The notes under the pieces are model-generated. The model did not search any database. It saw nothing but the letters and a program-made list of their open reading frames with translations, and was not told the DNA's origin. Both the position numbers and the translations under genes were made by a program. DNA of 6,140 nucleotides, taken from positions 1 through 6,140 of the forward strand of contig JAGWVZ010000231.1 in assembly GCA_018970625.1 (NCBI GenBank), read 5' to 3'. Positions 1-4,863 of the stretch are shown here, in pieces; positions within the stretch are counted from its first letter, which is position 1, and the number at the start of each line of letters is the position of its first letter. The stretch comes from Myxococcales bacterium. GTDB lineage: Bacteria > Myxococcota > Bradymonadia > REDH01.

Positions 1-15
1 CCCGTCACGTATTTT

Positions 16-20
16 CGGAG
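16..20 (+). promoter_or_regulatory. Ribosome binding site of the coiled-coil gene
   Basis: CGGAG lies five bases before the ATG at 26. An in-frame GTG at 20 overlaps the last base of this Shine-Dalgarno-like motif and could not use it, so ATG 26 is the better start. Confidence 0.6.
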
Positions 21-25
21 TGTTC

Positions 26-1210
26 ATGGAGTGGATAACCGTATTTCTGGGTGTCTCGCTCGCCATCGCGCTGTTTTTCCTGTTCAGGAAGCCGGCGCCG
101 ATGGTCGAAGCTGCGGCACCTGCTTCCAGACTCCCCGCGTCTGAAGCGAAGGATCAGTCAGCGCGGATTGACGCGCTTCGTGACGATCTTTCCAAGGCAC
201 GCGCTGAGCTGACAAAGGTCCGACAGGACGCCGACCGCAAGGAAAACGAGCTGCGACAGCTTCGCGACGACAATAAGTCGGGCAAGCAGAAGACTGCCGA
301 TCGTCTGAAGTCGCTCGAAAAGGACAAGGAGTCCCTGACCTCGCAACTGCAGGACCTCAAGCGACGTCAACAGGGCCTGGTCAGCGCCGAGGAGTCGCGC
401 GAGAAGATGCTCCTGCTTGAAAAGCGAGCCGCTGAACTCGAGGCTGAGCTCTCCGACGTGCGCGCTCGGCGTGGTTCAGCTCCTGCCGTGGTGGTCGCGC
501 CTCCGGTTGTGCTGCCGGAGCGGACTGGCGATGCCTCGGAAGCCGAGGACGCGCTCCGACGCGAGCTGCAGCGCCTGAAAGTGCTGCTTCGCGAGCAGGC
601 ACGCGAAATGAAGGAGAGCTTCAATTCACAGGTCAGGTCAGAGCGTGACAAGTTTCGCGAAGAGACCGAATCCTTGCGCAAGCGCCTGCGCAAGTCGCTC
701 ACGGAGTTCGACCGCGAACGCCGTCGTGCGGATAACACCGATCGTGCCTACATGGTGCTCCGCGGCCAGCTCGAGTCAGCGCTCGACCGGCTTGCCGCGG
801 CTGACAAGTCGGTGCGGCGTCCGGACGCGATCGACCCAGACCAGCTGCGCGCCGAGCTGGATGCGCGACGCGCTGCACGGTCGGCCGAAAAGGCGGTGCG
901 CACGGCGACGCCGGAACAGGTCGCGACGACCGAACCTGTCGTGGAGTCCGGCGGGGAAGTCGAGACCCCCGCGGTCGCTCCCGCAGTCGAATCCCCCGAA
1001 GTTGCTGCTGCAGAGCAGGTCGAGCCCGTGGTGTCGGCCGTTGAAGCGTCCGAGCAGGGCTCTGCGGTCGAAGCTGCGCCTGCGGCCGAACCCACTCCTG
1101 ATGCAGCTGAGCCGGAGAGCGCCCGTGCGAGTCTCGACGCGATCGATGACGATGGCTGGTTCGATGATGAAGTGCAGGCCAAGTTGACCGGTGATTTCAA
1201 GACCGTCTGA
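26..1210 (+). CDS. Membrane-anchored coiled-coil protein, function unknown
   Basis: I do not recognise a named family in this 394-residue protein; the description rests on composition. Residues 4-20 are a hydrophobic segment (WITVFLGVSLAIALFFLF) followed at once by Arg-Lys. There is no lipobox and no clear signal-peptidase site, so it is probably a signal anchor, and the positive-inside rule would put the C-terminal part in the cytoplasm. Residues about 45-148 and 172-260 are rich in Lys, Arg, Glu, Gln and regularly spaced Leu, typical of long coiled coils. A Val/Pro/Ala hinge at about 151-166 separates them. Residues about 295-365 are Ala/Glu/Val/Pro-rich low complexity, probably disordered. 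The C-terminus is acidic with an aromatic pair (DDDGWFDDE, 374-382) and could be a docking peptide. This layout recalls cytoplasmic anchored scaffolds such as RmuC, ZipA or EzrA, but I see no homology to them. The SMUG1-like gene follows after 32 bp and may be co-transcribed. Confidence 0.85.
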   Translation: MEWITVFLGVSLAIALFFLFRKPAPMVEAAAPASRLPASEAKDQSARIDALRDDLSKARAELTKVRQDADRKENELRQLRDDNKSGKQKTADRLKSLEKDKESLTSQLQDLKRRQQGLVSAEESREKMLLLEKRAAELEAELSDVRARRGSAPAVVVAPPVVLPERTGDASEAEDALRRELQRLKVLLREQAREMKESFNSQVRSERDKFREETESLRKRLRKSLTEFDRERRRADNTDRAYMVLRGQLESALDRLAAADKSVRRPDAIDPDQLRAELDARRAARSAEKAVRTATPEQVATTEPVVESGGEVETPAVAPAVESPEVAAAEQVEPVVSAVEASEQGSAVEAAPAAEPTPDAAEPESARASLDAIDDDGWFDDEVQAKLTGDFKTV

Positions 1211-1232
1211 ACGAGGGTCCAGCGTCCGCGTT

Positions 1233-1238
1233 ACGGAG
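1233..1238 (+). promoter_or_regulatory. Ribosome binding site of the SMUG1-like gene
   Basis: ACGGAG ends four bases before the ATG at 1243 and supports that start. It sits directly outside the left arm of an inverted repeat that covers the start codon. Confidence 0.55.
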
Positions 1239-1239
1239 T

Positions 1240-1279
1240 CCAATGTCCATTGATCTTGCCCCTCTGCATCGGACATTGG
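1240..1279 (+). repeat. 9-bp inverted repeat spanning the SMUG1-like start codon
   Basis: CCAATGTCC at 1240-1248 and GGACATTGG at 1271-1279 are perfect reverse complements separated by 22 bases. The left arm contains the start codon (1243-1245) and the right arm lies within early codons. In mRNA this could form a hairpin that buries the AUG. Repeats of this size do arise by chance in a window this long, so a regulatory role is only a possibility. Confidence 0.45.
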
Positions 1280-2007
1280 CGCAGCGACTGAGTGCGCTGC
1301 ACTTTACCGGCCCTGTGGCCTATACCTACAACCCGCTGCAGTACGCCTGGCTGCCGCTCGAGAAGTACCTGAACCAGTGGGCGGGTCAGACGGGTCGTGT
1401 TCTGCTGCTGGGTATGAATCCGGGACCGTTTGGGATGGCCCAGACCGGGGTTCCTTTTGGCGATGTGTCGTACGCTCGCGACTGGCTTCGCACAGCGGCG
1501 CCCGTGCAGCGTCCTCCGGCCGAGCATCCCGCCCGCCCTGTGGTGGGCTACGCCCTGAAACGCAGTGAAGGATCGGGCAAACGACTGTGGGGCTGGGCGG
1601 AAGCACGTTTTGGCACGCCGGAGCGCTTCTTTGCCCAGTTTGTCGTGCTCAATTACTGTCCGTTACTGTTTCTGGATGATGGCGGCCGCAACGTGACGCC
1701 CGACAAGCTCCTGGCTCCCGAGCGCGCCGCGCTGGAGTCGACCTGCGATGAGAGTCTGGCGGCGATGGTCCGTCTGCTGGCTCCGAGCCAGATCTTCGGC
1801 ATTGGGGGATATGCGGCGCAGAGTACTCGACGCGCGCTCGGAGACGGCTTTACCGTCGGGCAGCTGTTGCACCCGAGCCCCGCGAACCCGGCTGCGAATC
1901 GGGATTGGGTAGGAACGGTGGAACGTCAGCTTCGCGAGGCAGGTGTTGTCGTGCCAGACGGAGGCTCAGCGCCAGTTTCGGTAGTCGATGGTGGGGAAGA
2001 TCGGTGA
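1243..2007 (+). CDS. SMUG1-family uracil-DNA glycosylase
   Basis: This is a monofunctional DNA glycosylase that removes uracil, and in known family members also oxidised pyrimidines such as 5-hydroxymethyluracil, starting base-excision repair. The 254 residues carry the SMUG1 signatures. Motif 1 is GMNPGPFGMAQTGVPFG (57-73), whose Asn59 corresponds to catalytic Asn85 of human SMUG1. The segment FVVLNYCPLLFL (133-144) has Asn137 at the position of the base-contacting Asn163. Motif 2 is HPSPANPAANRDW (210-222), whose His210 corresponds to His239. No key residue is missing, and the length is close to human SMUG1 (about 270). The ATG is supported by ACGGAG just upstream. The last 14 codons are antisense to the end of the GH57 gene, and the tail there (GSAPVSVVDGGEDR) looks non-conserved. 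Homology to SMUG1 is direct from the motifs; exact substrate range is family knowledge only. Most bacteria rely on Ung-type enzymes instead. Confidence 0.95.
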   Translation: MSIDLAPLHRTLAQRLSALHFTGPVAYTYNPLQYAWLPLEKYLNQWAGQTGRVLLLGMNPGPFGMAQTGVPFGDVSYARDWLRTAAPVQRPPAEHPARPVVGYALKRSEGSGKRLWGWAEARFGTPERFFAQFVVLNYCPLLFLDDGGRNVTPDKLLAPERAALESTCDESLAAMVRLLAPSQIFGIGGYAAQSTRRALGDGFTVGQLLHPSPANPAANRDWVGTVERQLREAGVVVPDGGSAPVSVVDGGEDR

Positions 2008-3546
2008 ACGGCTCTCGAGCGCTGTGGTGAGCGCGTCGAGCGACTCAGGCGACGGTGCGTCCAGAGCGCTGAGCAGGTCGTGCAGGTTCTGTACGTGGTC
2101 GCGTGTGCGCTGCACCGCGTAGTCCACGGCGGTGTTGGTTTTGATGATGAACGCCCAGTCGCTGGACTGCGCCAGCAGGAGCTCTCGTGCCGCCTGATTC
2201 AAGGCGCGACGCTCGTTGTTCGAGGGGGCTACAAAGCGGCGCGCTGCTTGTTGCATGCGATCTTCGGCGTGGTGCAGAAGCGGATAAATCCACGCGTTTT
2301 CAGGATTCAGCCAGACGGAGTAATAGCCGTTTTCCCCCCAGCTGGACGGGGATGGGTCTGCGCATTGTTGAATGGGCCATCGCTGCAGCCAGGCACTGGG
2401 TGTGACAGCGTGAATGTCAGAATGCCGGGCTGCCTCACGCAACACCGCTTCCAGAAATTCGGGCCCTTCGAACCACCAGTGGCCAAACAGTTCCGCGTCG
2501 TAGGGGCTGGTGATGACCGGCTCGATGTCGAGGAAGCGGGATGCGTCACGTGCCTGCTTCCTCCTTCCCTCGACGAAGTGGCGGGCATGCTCGCGCACTC
2601 GCTCCATGGCTACCCGACGCACATAGGGCAGCTTTGTGACACCTTCGCCTTTGCCCGTGACGCGGTAGTATTTGACGCCCGTATCCATTCGGATGCCGTC
2701 GGGGTGGATGTACGGGGCGATGGTATCGAGGGGGAGGTCGAACCCCAGGTCGCGGTAGAATTCGCGGTACGCGAAATCGCCCGGATACCCTTCGGTGGAC
2801 GACCAGACCTGCTGCGAGGATTCGGGGTCACGCGCGAAAAATGCAGTCCCCGAGGGGGCGACAATCGGTGCCCAGGTGCCGCGGAGCGGCCGCGCGCTGG
2901 CGTTCTCCACCGCGTGGGTATCGACAAAAGTGTATCGAACTCCAGCCTCTGCGAGCATCGCATCAACGCCGGGCCAGTAGGCACACTCGCCCATCCACAT
3001 GCCGCGGGCGACCGTACCTGTTCGCTCGTAGAACTGCTCTGCCGAGGTGACGATCTGGGCTCGACGGCTGGATTCATGCTTCATGAGCGGCAGGAACCCG
3101 TGCGTTCCGACGCAGGTGATGACTTCGATGCGCCCTTCGCGATGGAGCTCGACAAACGCACCAAACAGGTCGCGACCCAGACGGCGATAAAGAGCCAGCT
3201 GTGTCTGGAAGCGTTCCAGATAGAACAGCGCGAGCGGGTGATAATCCGGAGATTTGGCGGTGCGAGCGACCTCTTGTTCGCACAGCCGGGTGAGCTTCAC
3301 CAGATGGCGTTCGAATCGGTCGCGAAGGAGCTCATCATCGAGCATCGCGATCAGCGGTTGGCTGAACGAGATGGTGAGGGCGCCGGGGACGCGGTCGGCG
3401 CGCAAACGATGCAGGACCTCGAGAAGCGGCAGATAGGTCTCGCTGATCGCCTCGAAGAGCCAGTTTTCTTCCAGGTGAAAGTCGTTCTCCGGGTGTCGAA
3501 CGAACGGAAGGTGTGCGTGCAGAACAATCTGAAAGGCGCCGCTCAT
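1966..3546 (-). CDS. GH57 1,4-alpha-glucan branching enzyme
   Basis: This enzyme cuts alpha-1,4-glucan chains and rejoins them through alpha-1,6 bonds to make branched glycogen-like polymer in the cytoplasm. The protein has 526 residues, close to Thermotoga maritima AmyC. Visible GH57 motifs, in order: HAHLPFVRHPE (10-20); GTHGFLPLM (147-155); GMWMGECAYWPG (182-193) with Glu187 as the expected nucleophile; SPYDAELFGHWWFEG (347-361) with Asp350 as the expected acid; and the DUF1957-type C-terminal helical part with SSWGENGYYSVWLN (401-414) and LAQSSDWAFI (458-467). The SSWGENG and QSSDW motifs point to the branching subgroup rather than an amylase or 4-alpha-glucanotransferase. There is no signal peptide. 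The ATG overlaps the stop of the upstream DUF4912-like gene (ATGA), indicating translational coupling. The 3' end runs 42 bp into the convergent SMUG1-like gene, with no room for a terminator between them. Confidence 0.93.
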   Translation of the reverse strand: MSGAFQIVLHAHLPFVRHPENDFHLEENWLFEAISETYLPLLEVLHRLRADRVPGALTISFSQPLIAMLDDELLRDRFERHLVKLTRLCEQEVARTAKSPDYHPLALFYLERFQTQLALYRRLGRDLFGAFVELHREGRIEVITCVGTHGFLPLMKHESSRRAQIVTSAEQFYERTGTVARGMWMGECAYWPGVDAMLAEAGVRYTFVDTHAVENASARPLRGTWAPIVAPSGTAFFARDPESSQQVWSSTEGYPGDFAYREFYRDLGFDLPLDTIAPYIHPDGIRMDTGVKYYRVTGKGEGVTKLPYVRRVAMERVREHARHFVEGRRKQARDASRFLDIEPVITSPYDAELFGHWWFEGPEFLEAVLREAARHSDIHAVTPSAWLQRWPIQQCADPSPSSWGENGYYSVWLNPENAWIYPLLHHAEDRMQQAARRFVAPSNNERRALNQAARELLLAQSSDWAFIIKTNTAVDYAVQRTRDHVQNLHDLLSALDAPSPESLDALTTALESRSPIFPTIDYRNWR

Positions 3547-4100
3547 ACGGACACCTTGGTCAAGGGGCGATTCGACGATGACGGGTGGAAGGGTCGGGTT
3601 GCCCGCAGTGGCACAGAGGGTGAACGCTCTGGACCTGACACTTCACGAACATCGAATTCGTCACTGATATGAAGCCACACCGTGGGTGCGTCTCCATGAT
3701 GATTTGCGGGCAACGTGACGAGCGCCGAGGTTTGTGCCGGCTGACCCTCCACCAGAAGTACCGCCTTGACCTGCAGCCCAGCCGAGGGCAGCTCCACAAA
3801 ACGTACGGCCTCATGACTGCCGACCTGTGTACGAAGGACCAGCTGTTCGCTGGCATCCCGGAGCTCCAGAAGAGCGACATCGCGCACTGGTTCCCAGAAC
3901 ACCACACATCGATGCGGGTCGATCGGAAGCAGGGTCAGAGGCGCAGGGACAACGGGCATCGACCGTGCTTGTTCGTTCATGCGTGGTTGAACCATCGAGA
4001 CAGGCAGGAAACGGTAGCCAGAGCAGACCTCGCTTGTCGTAGCGCAGCGAGCGAGATTCTGAAAGGGGCAAAGCTGGTCTTTGCACGCTGTTTTGACCAT
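3543..4100 (-). CDS. DUF4912-like protein with Cys-rich N-terminus
   Basis: The central part, residues about 50-135, resembles DUF4912: an LTLLPIDPHRCVVFWEP stretch (55-71) matches the family's pattern of a 'DP..hyvyWE' strand, followed by beta-rich sequence and a SALVTLP strand near the end. DUF4912 genes are often found beside GH57 branching enzymes, and this one overlaps the GH57 start by ATGA. A role in glucan binding or in assisting the enzyme is inference; the biochemical function is unknown to me. The N-terminal 40 residues hold Cys6, Cys11, Cys19 and Cys26, four of only five cysteines, ending in SGYRFLP. The C-terminal 25 residues are Ser/Pro/Arg-rich and probably disordered. The start is uncertain: no Shine-Dalgarno motif precedes ATG 4100, GTG 4127, ATG 3995 or ATG 3980. 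The last would remove the Cys cluster and leave a 176-bp divergent promoter region. Confidence 0.7.
   Translation of the reverse strand: MVKTACKDQLCPFQNLARCATTSEVCSGYRFLPVSMVQPRMNEQARSMPVVPAPLTLLPIDPHRCVVFWEPVRDVALLELRDASEQLVLRTQVGSHEAVRFVELPSAGLQVKAVLLVEGQPAQTSALVTLPANHHGDAPTVWLHISDEFDVREVSGPERSPSVPLRATRPFHPSSSNRPLTKVSV
3554..3557 (-). promoter_or_regulatory. Ribosome binding site of the GH57 gene
   Basis: AAGG on the minus strand ends seven bases before the GH57 ATG, inside the last codons of the upstream gene. It suits the ATGA-coupled start at 3546. Confidence 0.45.
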
Positions 4101-4156
4101 GTTTGCGAACGATGGCTGAGTTTGCACGGTCGTGATGGTTGGGCTACGCGGACACC
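4101..4156. promoter_or_regulatory. Short divergent intergenic region
   Basis: These 56 bases separate the divergent DUF4912-like and response-regulator genes, so promoters for both must lie here or within the 5' part of the DUF4912-like gene. TTGACC at 4093-4098 on the plus strand resembles a -35 box, but I find no convincing -10 box 16-18 bp downstream. I see no operator-like palindrome. Confidence 0.35.
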
Positions 4157-4792
4157 ATGAGAAAAATTCGTATTCTTCTGGCCGATGACCATCAGCTCGT
4201 TCGTGAGGGACTCCGGACGTTGCTGACGCGCGCCCCTGATATGGACGTCGTGGCTGAGGCCGACCACGGCGACGCAGCCGTCGAGCGGGCGCTTGCGCTG
4301 GGTCCTGATATTGCTGTGCTCGACATCAGCCTGCCAGGTGCCGATGGCATCGAGGCGGCGCGACGAATCACGCGCGCGCGGCCTGACATCCGTTGTGTCA
4401 TGCTGACCATGTACGACGACGCTGCCAATGTGGAGCGTGCATTGCGAGCCGGCGCGAAGGGGTACATTCTAAAGGATGCCGGTATTGGAACGCTCCTGGA
4501 TGCGTTGCGGGCCGTACATGGCGGCCAGATGTGGCTGTCTCCGCAAGTGTCGGGCTATGGGTTATCGGGCTCTCTGGCTGCAGGAGATGCACCTGGCGAT
4601 CCGTTGACCGACCGCGAACGCGAGATCGTTCGCCTGCTCGCCGAAGGGTATGACAGCCGCGGAATTGGGGACCTTCTGGGGCTCCGCATGAAGACGGTGC
4701 AGAATCACCGCACGCGCATCATGGAGAAGCTGAACGTGCAGACCACGCAGGCGCTGGTTCGCTATGCGTTTCGATCGGGCATCGCTCGTTGA
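4157..4792 (+). CDS. NarL/FixJ-family response regulator (receiver plus LuxR HTH)
   Basis: This is a DNA-binding two-component response regulator of 211 residues, the normal length for its family. The receiver domain (3-120) has the acidic pair Asp10-Asp11, phosphoacceptor Asp56 (AVLDISLPGADG), the switch Thr84 and the conserved Lys106 in KGYILKD, so it should accept phosphate from a histidine kinase. A linker (about 128-147) leads to a GerE/LuxR-type helix-turn-helix: LTDREREIVRLLAEG (150-164), then LGLRMKTVQNHRTRIMEKL (174-192) containing the recognition helix. The start is ATG 4157; an in-frame TTG at 4139 would add six unconvincing residues. The ribosome site is weak (GGA four bases upstream). 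No kinase gene is present in the window, so the input is unknown. The PilT-like gene follows after 71 bp on the same strand, suggesting a shared transcript or target, by inference. Confidence 0.95.
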   Translation: MRKIRILLADDHQLVREGLRTLLTRAPDMDVVAEADHGDAAVERALALGPDIAVLDISLPGADGIEAARRITRARPDIRCVMLTMYDDAANVERALRAGAKGYILKDAGIGTLLDALRAVHGGQMWLSPQVSGYGLSGSLAAGDAPGDPLTDREREIVRLLAEGYDSRGIGDLLGLRMKTVQNHRTRIMEKLNVQTTQALVRYAFRSGIAR

Positions 4793-4855
4793 TTGCGAGA
4801 CGCGGGTGGGCGCGATACTGTTCGTCTCACGATCACAGGCTGCATGCATGACGGC

Positions 4856-4860
4856 GAGGA
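4856..4860 (+). promoter_or_regulatory. Ribosome binding site of the PilT-like gene
   Basis: GAGGA ends three bases before ATG 4864. An in-frame stop at 4849-4851 excludes any earlier start, so the two agree on the N-terminus. Confidence 0.6.
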
Positions 4861-4863
4861 CCA

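Noticed and set aside
645..1187. 180-codon plus-strand frame inside the coiled-coil gene
   Set aside because: The product is Arg/Ser/Pro-rich with no domain. It is an out-of-frame shadow of the coiled-coil gene, whose heptad pattern and ribosome site support the main frame.
748..1200. 150-codon minus-strand frame rich in Ser, Ala, Thr and Gly
   Set aside because: Its low complexity mirrors the Ala/Glu/Val-rich coding region on the other strand, and there is no ribosome site or domain.
2080..3672. 530-codon open frame on the plus strand opposite the GH57 and DUF4912-like genes
   Set aside because: It is antisense to a gene with clear GH57 motifs over its full length. The translation shows no recognisable domain, and long antisense frames are common in G+C-rich genes with biased codon use.
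3669..4160. 163-codon plus-strand frame opposite the DUF4912-like gene
   Set aside because: It has no recognisable domain, overlaps the better-supported minus-strand gene, and runs into the start of the response regulator.
4789..4819. Possible promoter TTGATT ... GATACT before the PilT-like gene
   Set aside because: The two boxes match consensus at only four of six positions each and are 19 bp apart, which is too weak to annotate.
4797..4828. Inverted repeat GAGACG / CGTCTC between the response regulator and PilT-like genes
   Set aside because: Only six base pairs with a 20-base loop and no U-tract follow, so it is neither a convincing terminator nor an operator.
4841..4848. Palindrome TGCATGCA upstream of the PilT-like gene
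   Set aside because: An 8-bp palindrome is expected by chance several times in a window this size, and nothing else marks it as a binding site.
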